Assembly: GCA_036924085.1 (NCBI GenBank)
Contig: JAVGWX010000019.1
Coordinates: forward strand, 11,704,196 to 11,768,195
Reading direction: 5' to 3'
DNA length: 64,000 bases
Origin: Ariolimax columbianus
Taxonomy: Eukaryota > Mollusca > Gastropoda > Stylommatophora > Arionidae
Part shown: positions 53,855 to 64,000 of the stretch, in pieces
Numbering within the stretch: position 1 is the stretch's first letter
Layout of the letters: each line of letters opens with the position of its first letter
Notes under the pieces: generated by a model
Told to the model about the DNA's origin: nothing
Databases searched by the model: none
What the model saw: only the letters and a program-made list of their open reading frames with translations
Program-made: the position numbers and the translations under genes

Positions 53855-54700
53855 CTACATCTTTTAAAACTTAAATATCCTCTATATCATCGCCATCATG
53901 TATGACAGCTATATCATATACACTCCATAATCTATATCCTTCGTATCTTTCATGTGGCCGTGTATACTCACTATTATGTATATTTAAATTCAGCAGAATT
54001 AACCGCTGGTTGGAAATATAATTTTGTAAATCTCCATTGTACTAAGCGCAGCCTGTAAAAAGTGGGGGGGGGGGGGCAGTGCCCTTCCTTGCTGTTTTTA
54101 CCTTCCGCAACTCACGCACCAGGTACCTTTTTACAGCTGGGTTGACTGGAGAAGCGGTCCCCAATTAAAATCACGACCTGGAATTTGTTTGGTCACCGGA
54201 CGCGATTCTAACCGAGGCACGCTGTTACCACAGAAAATAACGAATTGCTCACTATGAACCGATGCACGCTGTTACCACAGAAAATAACGAATTGTTTATT
54301 ATGAACCGAGGCACGCTGTTACGACATAAAATAACGAATTGCTGGCTATAAACTGAGCTAACGCGCTTCTAAATATAATCTATATCCTGTATAGTATGTA
54401 TATCATCTCTATTCTCTATACCATCTATACAATCAAATCCATCATTATCCCGCTACATAAAGGGCAACTGTTGCCTAAGAACGGAATTGATTGCCAGGTC
54501 ATTTCAGTTCCCTGTCTTGTGGTTGATGTCAAGAATCTCGACCACCCAAGCAAAATCGGTCTTCCAGAACATAAAAGGAATATTGTGCAACAAAACTTTG
54601 TCGCTGGGTCTGAGAAAGAGAGTCCTTGGATGCTAAGTGGAACCAGTACTGACATATGGCAGTTAATCATGGACAATCAGCAATCAAGCGCTTTTATCTT
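53855..54700. other. Intergenic DNA with a 47-bp triplication
   Basis: A poly-G run lies at about 54064-54076. GCACGCTGTTACCACAGAAA then ATAACGAATTG repeats three times at about 47-bp spacing (54217-54357). Confidence 0.6.
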
Positions 54701-54707
54701 TGGAAGC

Positions 54708-55226
54708 AAACTGAGATGTGGTTTTGCAGAAGAATGCTGAGGGACCCACGAACCTGCAAAGAAGACTAATGATGCAGTACTCCAGGAGGCACACACACAG
54801 AGATAACTTATTGTAAGGATCAGAACAAGACAGTCATCTTTTTGGGGGCATTTCATGAGAAATGGCCTGGATCACGTCGTGACAACGGGAAAGATATCAG
54901 GGAAGAGAGACAGAGGAAGGCCGAGAGAGAAGATGATGGACAGCCTGAGAGACAGAGGAAGGCCGAGAGAGAAGATGATGGACAGCCTGAGAGACAGATA
55001 GAAGGCCGAGAGAGAAGATGATGGACATCCTGAGAGACAGAGGAAGGCCGAGAGAGAAGATGATGGACAGCCTGAGAGACAGAACAAGGCCGAGAGAGAA
55101 GATGATGGACAGCCTGAGAGAATGGCAAGGGCGACAATCAACAAAAGAGTTGGTAAACGACACACTTGATAGAAATGGTGGAGGTCTATGATCGCCTTCC
55201 GGAAGGGAACCTGATGATGATGATCT
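54708..55226 (+). mobile_element. RTE-like RT C-terminal relic with 42-bp expansion and TGATGA tail
   Basis: Across frames: EMWFCRRMLRDPRTCKED, VLQEAHTQR, SSFWGHFMRNGLDHVVTTGK and ISGKRDRGRPREKMMDSLRD, then the repeat, and finally WWRSMIAFRKGT. A short TGATGATGATGA run follows at about 55210-55222, typical of RTE-type 3' ends. The RGRPREK block is normally single; here it is multiplied. Confidence 0.8.
54900..55130 (+). repeat. 42-bp minisatellite (14 codons) in the RTE tail, five copies
   Basis: CCGAGAGAGAAGATGATGGA occurs at 54921, 54963, 55006, 55048 and 55090. Spacing is 42 bp except for one 43-bp step that shifts the frame. The first copies encode RGRPREKMMDSLRD in the RT frame. Confidence 0.95.
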
Positions 55227-55229
55227 CAA

Positions 55230-55855
55230 TAGCTACTCAATAACGACTTCCCATCTCACTCTAGCAGATGACTCTCATTTTAATGTTGTAAATAACAGCC
55301 AGGCTTTATTAGAATGTAGAAAAACAGCATCATAATGAGACGAGTACCAAGCTCCACGATCATATTATCTGTACCCTTCTGTATACTTTGACGGCAGTGA
55401 CTGGTAACTGGGTGGCAGTCTGTCATTTGGTTGGCTGTATACAGTCATATACCCTATAGATTATATGGGGGAGTAGGGACGGTAGTTAACCACAGAACCT
55501 TTGATGTGAAGATCGACTGCCATTTCACCACATCAAGCAGTCACCTTACTTCTGGTAATAATACGTCTTTTTTATTTCAGGGTGCATCACTCGCATGAAA
55601 TGTTGGCTTGGCTGACAGTGGCTATATATCTAGCTCAGGCATTGCCTTCTGTTTAGGAAAATTCTGTTTGTTTTTTGTCAGTTCATTCCTAAATAGAAGG
55701 TACTGACTGTGCGAAAAATATAGCCTTTGTCAACCAAGTCAACATTACATGCTAGTGGTGCCTCCGGCTAATTCAAATATGGTGCTGGCGAACAACGAAT
55801 GGCTGGCGTCATGAAATAACAAATCCTCTGAGTATATGGAGCTAAACTATAGATG
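55230..55855. other. Intergenic DNA, nothing recognised
   Basis: No domain or repeat seen. Confidence 0.5.
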
Positions 55856-55857
55856 AC

Positions 55858-56362
55858 TGGTGTGGGACACTGCGAGTGTGGGACACTGGGGTTGTGGGAT
55901 ACTACCGGTGTGGGACACTGCGAATGTGGAACACTACGGGTGTGGGACACTGCGAGTGTGGGACACTGCGAATGTGGAACACTGCGGGTGTGGGACACTG
56001 CGAGTGTGGGACACTACGGGTGTGGGACACTACGAGTGTGGGACACTACGGGTGTGAGACACTACGGGTATGGGACACTGCGAGTGTGGGACACTGCGGG
56101 TGTGGGACACTACGGGTATGGGACACTGCGAGTGTGGGACACTGCGAGTGTGGGACACTGCGGGTGTCGGACACTACGAGTGTGGGATACTACGGTTGTG
56201 GGACACTACAGGTGTGGGACGCTACGGGTGTTGGACATTACGGGTGTGGGACACTGCGGCTGTGGGACACTGCGGGTGTGGGACACTGCGGGTGTGGGAC
56301 AATGTGGGTGTGGGACACTACTTGTGTGGGACACTACTTGTGTGGGACACTGCGAGTGTAAC
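55858..56362 (+). repeat. 16-bp minisatellite, about 31 copies
   Basis: The unit is GTGTGGGACACTGCGA or GTGTGGGACACTACGG. Sixteen is not a multiple of 3, so each frame cycles through all three phases. The product is a 16-residue super-repeat (WDTASVGHCECGTLRV), and all plus-strand frames are open (197, 161 and 106 codons). These are not supported as genes. Confidence 0.96.
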
Positions 56363-56534
56363 TTTCCAGAGAAGAACTTCCTCGCGTTAAGTGCGAGCCA
56401 GTTGGTCCCACATATGCGTGGGCACGCTTCACATTATAAACGGTGACCTCTTCATAGTTTCTGCCTCGGTAAAACTAATGGCAGTGAGGAAAATCAGTCA
56501 AAAACAGTTGAAGAGGTGCATGAGAGTGTTGACT

Positions 56535-56720
56535 TCGTCTTCTTCGTTCATCTCCTTGATAATCCGTGGATGAGATACGTAGTGTCGTGGTTTGCAGCAG
56601 CGAGATTTTTTATTCGCACTTTTCGGCTCAACACTTCCGTTATCATCAAGCATTTCTTCAGGTTCGCATCCTTAGACTTTGGTTGTCCCAACTGACCTGG
56701 CGGCCAAACCTGCAAGGCAC
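56535..56720 (-). mobile_element. SINE1 copy, degraded 3' part
   Basis: Plus-strand text CTTCGTCTTCTTCGTTCATC, TACGTAGTGTCGTGGTTTGC, GCACTTTTCGGCTCAACACT and TTCAGGTTCGCATCC parallels the SINE1 copy at 49.26 kb. The head side is lost in diverged sequence after 56700. Confidence 0.65.
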
Positions 56721-56724
56721 CATG

Positions 56725-57265
56725 TTAGAGTCTTGACTGATCAACTAAGGGAAGACATTGCACACCCGAGTAAGAAAGACCCAGCAGTCTTGCAAAACAG
56801 CTTTCACTGGAGAGATAACTTTTATCACAAACAACTGCATGATGGATAGAGACAGTAAAGGTCTTGGGTAGCATGTCGACAAATACGAGATGAAGATGGA
56901 TGCTTTGGGCAGGTTGGAGCGTCACGTAGTGCAACGCAACTCACTTTATTATAACAGATAACCTAACACAGTCTCAACTAGTATCAACATTCTTATTTAC
57001 GGTTTTGTCTGTGCCGTACATGGCATATCCACTATCTTTGTTTAAAAAAAAATATCTTTCTGTGGTGTTCATGTACAGTGATTGCTTTTTGTTTGCAAAA
57101 ACTCGCATTTAGTCTTTGATCTAGACATATGTTGCCAACAGGAGCCCGAACAGGTCTGTTATCTTCATATTTTAAGCTTTCTCCATTGATTGTGAGAATA
57201 CAACGGTAGGATAGCGTACAAAGCACAGAGTTTCTTACTACAGTCACGCGAAGAGCTTACACACA
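56725..57265. other. Intergenic DNA
   Basis: CTTGCAAAACAGCTTTCACTG at 56792 loosely resembles the 35.54 kb SINE1 flank. No gene was recognised. Confidence 0.4.
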
Positions 57266-57269
57266 CTAT

Positions 57270-57625
57270 TGCGAAAGCCCTAGAGCAGGTCGGTCGGCTA
57301 CCTTGTGCGCACGGAAGAATATCGCATCTCGAAAAACTAATGGATGGTGAGCTGAAAGAAGACCTGCGACTGGTCGGTGAGCAAAAAAAAAGCGCTCCAA
57401 TGACTCACGTCTGCGTAAACTCATGGGAGTGTGGCACAGTACCGCCAGGCACAGCATAAAGTCACCATTACAGCCAAATCCATTGCTGAAAAAACACTGG
57501 ATCTCTGAACGATAAAACAGCTGACAGCCACATGCTCACCAATACCTTATATCCAGCAAACGTGGAAAGGATTCTGTCCTAGAATTCGCCTGTACAACCA
57601 CCTCCGGACACACCGATGACAGGCA
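57270..57625 (+). pseudogene. Possible RTE-like C-terminal tail relic
   Basis: One frame ends FCPRIRLYNHLRTHR at about 57580-57620, like the IGL-HLRTH finger tail at 11.2 kb. The upstream text is too broken to align with confidence. Confidence 0.45.
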
Positions 57626-57949
57626 TCTGAACATACATGGCTGTTGTTGTCATCATCGCTTGCAATGGACTTCTATTATTTTTTTTCTCACTATTATCAT
57701 AGTTTGGACAACAAAGAAGAATGAAAAAAATATCTGACCAAAGGAAGCCCAACCAGCGGCCGCTGACAGACAGGCGTTGCGTATTGTTGTGGGGGTCTCT
57801 TCATGTGTGCCCCTACGGCCTCATCGGTTACGGGATGGTTTGACTTGATTATAGCGTATTATTATTATTTTTATAGTTTATTATTTTTATAGTTCAGCAA
57901 TTTTATTATTATTATTATTACTACAGTTTACAGCATGGACCTGTAGCCG

Positions 57950-58335
57950 AGATTATTAAATGTCGACGAGCTGGCTGGGTCGTTTTTAACTCGATAAAGA
58001 TGTCATGAAAGACACCAGACTACGAGCAGACATATTTGACTCAGTTGTCTTCTCAGCGCTATGCTATAGACGTGAATCCTGGCCTCTGACAAAAACCACG
58101 GAGAACCAGCTAAGGACAACACATGCCTCGACTGAGCTCATCTCATTGTCTGTTCCTTAGGCCACAGCGCCAAATGGGTCTTTACAACATTGACATCCAG
58201 GTATTGTCACAGGTAAAAGATGTCTTACAGTCCGCCAACAACCCCCAAGCATTGTGGGCTGGTCATAGACTCCGAGGAAAAGACGAACGCTGGAGCACCG
58301 CCAGCACTCTGTGATACCCACCCGGCATAGATCTA
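57950..58335 (+). mobile_element. RTE-like RT C-terminal relic
   Basis: Plus strand, across frames: CRRAGWVVFNSIK, then CYRRESWPLTKTTENQLRTT, HCLFLRPQRQMGLYNIDIQV, SQVKDVLQSANNPQALWAGH and RLRGKDERWSTAST. It corresponds to the RR-AW-FNSI to WAGH-RR block order of the family also seen at 30.8-31.3 kb (-). The catalytic core is absent. Stops and frameshifts occur. Confidence 0.75.
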
Positions 58336-58432
58336 CACCTACCCGTTACCACCAACTCGTACTAGAGTTGTGAGCACACAAAGGGTTACTGCCTTTGTGG
58401 ACATACATGCCGGTTAGGACTACGAAGATTAT

Positions 58433-58482
58433 ACTTTATTATTATTATTATTATTATAATTATTATTATTATTATTATTAGT
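58433..58482 (+). repeat. (TTA)n microsatellite
   Basis: TTATTATTA run; a similar shorter run is at 57898-57922. Confidence 0.97.
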
Positions 58483-58794
58483 ATCACTTAGTGCAGCAAA
58501 GAACTAATCATATTTCTAGATTTCTAGACACGTTCGGACTATTCTCTTATCCTCTCATACCTCTTACCTCCTCCTCCCCTCTCACATAAGTCTAATTTAT
58601 CTCATTAGTGCCATACTTATCTCATGGGATTTGGCATCTTATCTCATGGGATTTGGCATCTTTTGCCAACAGAAGTTATAGCCCCCACTTCCTCCTCCAC
58701 CCCCATAGGAATCGTACGATTCTTCTGCGAATCTTCATCTCTGTTGATTATAGTCGTCCTATTAGTTATTTATTGCCAATAAAGTGTATCAGAA

Positions 58795-58975
58795 CTTTCT
58801 AAGTGCCAGAGTGCTCGCTTCTCGCAGTAGAGTATGGGGTTCAACTCCTGTTATCAGTACACTCCAGTCGCACCAACTTTAAATAGATATATGCTAACTG
58901 TTGTGGAAGGAGAGACAGCTAGGAAGGAAATCGCTAACTGTTGTGGAAGAAGAGACAGCGAGCAAGGAAATGGCC
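58795..58975 (+). other. tRNA-like SINE head and a 42-bp duplication
   Basis: At 58802-58856 an A-box-like GTGCCAGAGTGCTCGC and a B-box-like GGGGTTCAACTCC suggest a tRNA-derived SINE head of a family not otherwise seen. GCTAACTGTTGTGGAAGGAG then AGACAGCTAGGAAGGAAAT is present twice (58891 and 58933). Confidence 0.45.
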
Positions 58976-58979
58976 AACC

Positions 58980-59545
58980 CAGCTATAAGAAACTTAGGAA
59001 CAGCGAAACATAGAGATGATATGATCACAATATAGTCAACCCCTCCTTTCATCACAATCGAGCAAGTGCTTCGTCTTTCTAAATGTTGACTTACTGTGGT
59101 TGGAGAACCACCTATGCCATGACTCTCAGGTGACATCCACCTGTTTGTGTTTTTGCTCTGGAAAAGGTCGGGGTTAAATGTACAATCTTGTGGTAACAAA
59201 AGTGATGTAGATTCCACTCATTCACTTTGAAGTAATGATAGAAGTAATATTTTAGGTGCACATGTACTACCTTCACATCCCCGGGTAGAAGACGTGCGTC
59301 TAACGAAGCATGTACGAAATTTCTCCCAATGGTCTGTGTATTTAAACATGTGTAAAGATATGGTCAGCTACAGCGCAGGGACGAACACTGCTAAGGAATA
59401 TAGGTTACGACCTAAAGATCTTAACCTGGGACAATACATCACAAATATGAACTGATAGATTATATATGAAGGGAAGAATAATTAACATTGAGAAATTAAT
59501 TCATTTAAATAGGCAAGAAATACGTATTAGTTAGATAGGAAATTT
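58980..59545. other. Intergenic DNA, nothing recognised
   Basis: No domain or repeat seen. Confidence 0.5.
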
Positions 59546-59547
59546 GA

Positions 59548-59928
59548 ACTCGCCACTAGCCCCCTCACTAGTAAACTCGTCACTGGTCCCCTCACTAATC
59601 AACTCGTCACTGGTCCCCTCACTAATCAACTCGTCACTGGTCCCCTTACTAATCAACTCGTCACTGGTCCCCTCACTAATCAACTCGTCACTGGTCCCTT
59701 CACTAGTCAACTCGTCACTGATCTCATCACTAGTCAACTCGTCACTGGTCCACTCACTACTCAAATCGTCACTGGTCCCCTCACTAATCAACTCGTCACT
59801 GGTCCCCTCACTAATCAACTCGTCACTGGTCCCCTCACTAATCAACTCGTCACTGGTCCCCTCACTAATCAACTCGTCACTGGTCCCCTCACTTATCAAC
59901 TCGTCACTGGTCCACTCACTATACACAT
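59548..59928 (+). repeat. 27-bp minisatellite, about 14 copies
   Basis: The unit CTCGTCACTGGTCCCCTCAC then TAATCAA is open on both strands because 27 is divisible by 3 (plus SSLVPSLIN, minus SEGTSDELI). The resulting 184- and 147-codon frames have no other domain. The plus frame runs on into an RT relic at about 60040 by chance or by origin. Confidence 0.94.
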
Positions 59929-60039
59929 TGGATGAGCTGACAGCGGTCATCGATTCATACCACACTTCTTCCATTCGGGTTAGAGAACCACAGCAGGATT
60001 TATCTGAGGAAAAAAAAGAATGGCCTCTAATATATGGCC

Positions 60040-60345
60040 AATTGCACCGTATGGAGCTGAAAGATGGACTCTGGCAAGGAAGGATGTCCAGAGCTTAGAA
60101 ACGTTTAAAATGTGGTGCTACCGTAGAATGGAAAGTGTGAGTTGGACAGAAAGAAGATCCAATGACAATGTACTGAATGATGTGGGCGCACAATGACATG
60201 CAAATCGTTGGATGAGTTGTCTGGGCCACAATATCAGACAGGAACGTCATCTACAGAAGATGCTAGAGGGAAGAGTTAAGGGACTAGAGGATCCGGGTGT
60301 CCAAGACTCACCTTCAAATCTCAGACATACAGAGCCATTAAAGTT
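60040..60345 (+). mobile_element. RTE-like RT C-terminal relic
   Basis: Reading WTLARKDVQSLETFKMWCYR, RMESVSWTERRSNDNVLNDV and MLEGRVKGLEDPGVQ gives the CE-WTL...F-MWC-RR---ISWT block followed by the EGRV-GKRGRGRP-like end. Frameshifts are present. No 3' tail is identified. Confidence 0.75.
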
Positions 60346-60659
60346 CAAACATGCTTAAATTAAGAGAGCTGCCACGGATAAGGTCAAATAAAGATCAATA
60401 TTCAGACAACCTTACAACCAGTCTCCGGACCGATCAACCAGATGATGAGGATGAGCTAACCAAGACGCCGTCCGCCTCCAAATGGTGGCCCTAGAAACAG
60501 GTTGCACACGTGTCGTTGTTATGTAAGCCGCATGTTCTTTGCAAACCGTAGCTGCTTACAACGGCCAAACTATTTCGCTGTTATAAGATACATGGCATTT
60601 GTTTAGAACATCATGTTGTCATTACTTTTCGTACATCACGGAGCGATCTCACCGAAAAA

Positions 60660-60875
60660 AGCAAGTGTCTGCAAAATTGGCTGGTTTTGAACCGGGTTAG
60701 CAGGGATTGGGAAACGGACGTTTCTACCACATGTCTTCCCGCAGTTCAGAATGTCTTAGGTAATAGAGATCGAAGTTGGAAGGCACACCAAGTCCAAAAG
60801 ATTCCCTACTGAACAAGATGTGTCGTGCCGAAAGGTGAAGTTGTTGTAACATTTATGTAAAGTGGGATATAACGT
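60660..60875 (+). mobile_element. SINE1 copy, degraded
   Basis: AATAGAGATCGAAGTTGGAA, ACAAGATGTGTCGTGCCGAA and AGGTGAAGTTGTTGTAACAT align with the SINE1 segment GAGATCGAAGAGGGAATG, AAGTCGGATGTGGGACCGAA and AGGTGCAAATATCGCAGTAA. Confidence 0.55.
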
Positions 60876-60879
60876 CAAA

Positions 60880-62160
60880 TCGTTCTTTTTACGACAAACG
60901 TCAGAAAGAGAAAACAAGAAATGGAACAGCTTAACTATGTGAAAAGTGCATCATATTTTGGACAATTTTTGTTTGTTTGTATGTACATTATGTGTCTAAA
61001 ATTACTACGCATAGTATTTGTTTCCATTACATACTATGTGTACGCATATATATATAATTATTTTAGCGTTAGGAAGCAAATCTGCCTTGTTACGAGAACT
61101 TATTCGGCTCTATAAGTCAATCTCATTGAATATTATGAAAAACCAGAGATGTGGGAATTATAAACGAAACAATACCACGAAATACTCTTTAGTGCGAGAA
61201 TCACACGCTGATTCAGTTGTTATGTTATAAAATTCAGGGGATATCGCAGTATTGAAGTCAACGCGAAAGAAAATTACAGAAAAATTAGTGAAATAAAGTG
61301 CGCTAGAGTTATTGAAACACCAGCTCTTAGTGTAGAGTATTTATTGCAGGAATTATTACACCAGGCAATCATCTCTCTCGGCGTCCGTCATGGAAATGGA
61401 GTCGAACTTTATAGAATTTCCACCGATTCTTGTGATCAGGACTAAGCCATTTATCCCGGTTAGACTGGACGAGTAATCGAAAGCTCGTTTACCGTTTGGA
61501 TATAATTAGTATCGAAGCGTGGTATATTGTAGGCGAGAAAGAGCTGGTTATTTCATTGACAAACGTAAAATCGAGATTGTTGTGAATGTCAACGCCTTAG
61601 TTCTGTATTATTATTGCACTCAACGTTGCGTGGGGTTGGCGTGTCTAGTTATCAGCGATAAAGTGTTAATTGTTTGTGGTTTAATTCGGAGATTACATAA
61701 AAAAAACCGAACCAAATTTGAAACCTTTCTTTTTAAATGAACAGGCTTCGTAGTAGAGTTTACGGTCTTGAATTCACATGATCTCCCAGGGGAATGACTT
61801 ATTAGGACAGAGCAGCGGGCTCCGCCCATGATAATTGAGTATATTGATGCAACGTTTTCTGTTGCTGACCTATCGATCAGATAGTGACAGGATATCATAA
61901 ATCACATCGTTCCTTCTATAATTCCAAATGTTACCAAAATAATGGCGTTTTTAATAGTTTAAAAGGTGTAAAGCACTTCAACATAATTGCCGAAACAAAA
62001 CATCCCCAAACAGATAAGTTCATAATATTTATCCTGGGTAAAGCAAACATTGTAAGATCAGAAAAGAATATACGATGAGGAAAGAAAATAAAGGCACGAA
62101 AACAGTATTTTCATGAAGGAATGAAAAAAAGGGGACAGACAAATTAACGTGCATATTTGA
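60880..62160. other. AT-rich intergenic DNA, nothing recognised
   Basis: Only short ORFs; no TE domain or tandem repeat seen. Confidence 0.5.
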
Positions 62161-62169
62161 TTTACAATT

Positions 62170-64000
62170 TGTACAAAACCATGATGGCTACACAAAGAGT
62201 GGTGTCAAAATAGCTCACATAAAACAAGCCGAAAATACATTTTCTCCAATACAGCAACCCGCGCATAAAAAATCTTCAATAAGCAAACCATTGCAAAGAA
62301 TAGCTGCAGTAAAATAACCCATTTGCGGATTAGCTCAGATACAGTAACTCAAACACTAAAGTAAAAAAAAAACACAAAATAACTCCAATAAGACACCCAT
62401 ACATAAAATAGCTTCAATAGGACAACAAAACACGAAATAGCTTCAATAGGACAACAAAATACGAAATAGTTTCAATAGGACAACAAAACACGAAATAGTT
62501 TCAATAGGACAACAAAACACGAAATAGCTTCAATAGGACAACAAAATACGAAATAGTTTCAATAGTACAACAAAATTCGAAATAGTTTCAAAAGGACAAC
62601 AAAACACGAAATAGCTTCAATAGGACAACAAAACACGAAAAAGCTTCAATACGACTACAAAACACGAAACAGCTTCAATAGGACAACAAAACACGAAATA
62701 GCTTCAATACGACACAAAAACACGAAATAGCTTAAAAAGGATGACAAAACACGAAATAGCTTCAATACGACAACAAAACACGACATCGCTTCAATAGGAC
62801 AACAAAACACGAAATAGCTTCAACAGGACAACAAAACACGAAATAGCTTCAATAGGACAACAAAATACGAAATAGTTTCAACAGGACAACAAAACACGAA
62901 ATAGCTTCAATAGGACAACAAAATACGAAATAGTTTCAATAGGACAACAAAACACGAAATAGCTTCAATACGACACAAAAACACGAAATAGCTTAAAAAG
63001 GATGACAAAACACGAAATAGCTTCAATAGGACAACAAAACACGACATCGCTTCAATAGGACAACAAAACACGAAATAGCTTCAATAGGACAACAAAACAC
63101 GACATAGCTTCAATAAGACACCCAAACACAAAATAACTTCAACAATACACCTAAATACAAAATAACGTCAAAAAGACACCATCCCCAAAATATCTTCTAT
63201 TTCACACACAAACACAAAATAGCTTCTATAGGACACCAAAACACGCAAGAACTTCAATAAGACACCCAAACACAAAATAACTTCAAAAAGACACCATCCA
63301 CAAAATAGCTTCGATAAAGAAGTTCAAACACAACATAACTTCAATAAGACACACAAACACAAAATAGCTTCAATAAGACATCCCAAAACAAAAATAGCTT
63401 CAATAAAACAAGTAACGCACACAAACATCTATGACGAATTAATCTCAAATTAAAGACCACAAATAGGCTATGTGAAAAAGAGCTGATGAAAAGATTCAAT
63501 AACGCATATACAAGGTGCTGCAAAAAAATTCATCAACACACAATAAAGCTACCAACTAAATTCACACCAACAAAAAGTAACTACCTACAAAATTAACTTA
63601 CACACAGATGAGCTAACAACAACATTCCCCATCACATAATATAAAAGAACTACCGACAAAATTCACATACACATATAAAAGCTAACAACATAATTCACCT
63701 ACATAAAATAAAAAAGAGCAACTAACAAAAACACAATACACACACAATAGAAAAGAGTTACCAACAAAATTCACCTTCACACAATAGAAAGAGAGGCAAA
63801 TAAAATTCACAAAATAAACAAGATCTACCAAAAAATGCATTTTCACACTATAAAAATAGTTCGCTAAAAAATTCACTTACACACTTTACAAAAGGAGCGA
63901 CAAAAAAAATTCACCTACACACAATAGAAAGAGAAGCAAATAAAATTCACCTGCACAAAATAAACAAGATCTACCCAAAACATTCATTTTCACACTATAA
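62170..64000 (+). repeat. A/C-rich satellite field: 29-bp core array with decaying flanks
   Basis: At 62400-63115 the unit is CGAAATAGCTTCAATAGGAC then AACAAAACA, 29 bp (for example 62462 to 62491), about 25 copies. To the left (62170-62400) and right (63115-63420) related but diverged units appear (AAAATAGCTTCAATAAGACA, CCCAAACAC). From about 63520 to the window end another degenerate repeat follows (AATTCACCTACACACAATAG, AAAAGAGCTACCAACAAA). The array continues past the window edge. No coding content. Confidence 0.93.

Noticed and set aside
55853..56446. 197-codon Trp/Gly/Cys-rich ORF resembling a repeat protein
   Set aside because: It is generated by the 16-bp repeat, which is open in every plus-strand frame; no start-context or domain evidence.

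Overview
This is an AT-rich, repeat-dominated piece of an animal nuclear genome. The best taxonomic clue is a partial rRNA locus at 32.8-35.2 kb. Its 18S and 28S segments read as metazoan, and the 28S 3' end resembles mollusc-type sequence. Together with the LINE families, this suggests a mollusc, perhaps a gastropod (inference, moderate confidence). I see no convincing host protein-coding gene, tRNA gene, CRISPR array or prokaryotic operon. Nearly every recognisable coding signal comes from a transposable element (TE), and most of the rest is tandem repeat.

Labels used here. LINE-A: an I/Jockey-group non-LTR element with reverse transcriptase (RT), RNase H and a CxC-H-C knuckle, ending in (GAA)n. 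LINE-A2: a diverged relative of LINE-A at the left edge. LINE-C: a CR1/L2-like element ending in (GTTAA)n. RTE-like: several relics with AP-endonuclease/RT and, in some, an IGL-HLRTH finger-like tail. SINE1 and SINE2: two tRNA-headed short elements.

Layout. 0-0.5 kb: LINE-A2 end. 1.5-2.2 kb: internally deleted mariner. 2.2-7.3 kb: minus-strand LINE-C, split by LINE-A, by a plus-strand LINE-C copy and by another RT fragment. 8.3-9.3 kb: 30-bp minisatellite. 9.5-11.2 kb: RTE-like relic split by a LINE-A insertion. 12.4-13.5 kb: LINE-C end, SINE2 and a 46-bp array. 14.4-16.6 kb: the longest LINE-A copy, inserted in a SINE1. 17.7-27.9 kb: mainly minisatellites. 28.1-30.5 kb: SINE1, a mariner relic with an in-frame minisatellite, and a 56-bp array. 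30.8-31.8 kb: RT relics. 32.2-35.2 kb: internally deleted, rearranged rDNA. 35.5-37.2 kb: SINE1, a 44-bp array and a LINE-A copy. 38.1-41.4 kb: dispersed repeat, retroelement relics, telomere-like DNA and a 22-bp array. 42.4-43.2 kb: two SINE1 copies. 45.9-49.1 kb: RTE-like relic with a 66-bp in-frame array. 49.3-51.6 kb: SINE1, 28-bp array and SINE2. 52.1-55.2 kb: Jockey-like RT and two RTE tails, one with a 42-bp in-frame array. 55.9-60.3 kb: 16-bp and 27-bp arrays and RT relics. 62.2 kb to the end: A/C-rich satellite.

Three observations stand out. First, four LINE-A copies carry exact target-site duplications (TSDs), three of them inside older TEs, which gives a relative insertion order. 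Second, SINE1 shares its 3' terminus with LINE-A2, suggesting LINE-driven SINE mobilisation. Third, in at least four places a short piece of TE sequence has been tandemly amplified into a minisatellite, three of them in whole-codon units (12, 14 and 22 codons). The rDNA locus is also odd: 18S is joined to 28S 3'-end pieces on the same strand, with ITS, 5.8S and most of 28S missing.
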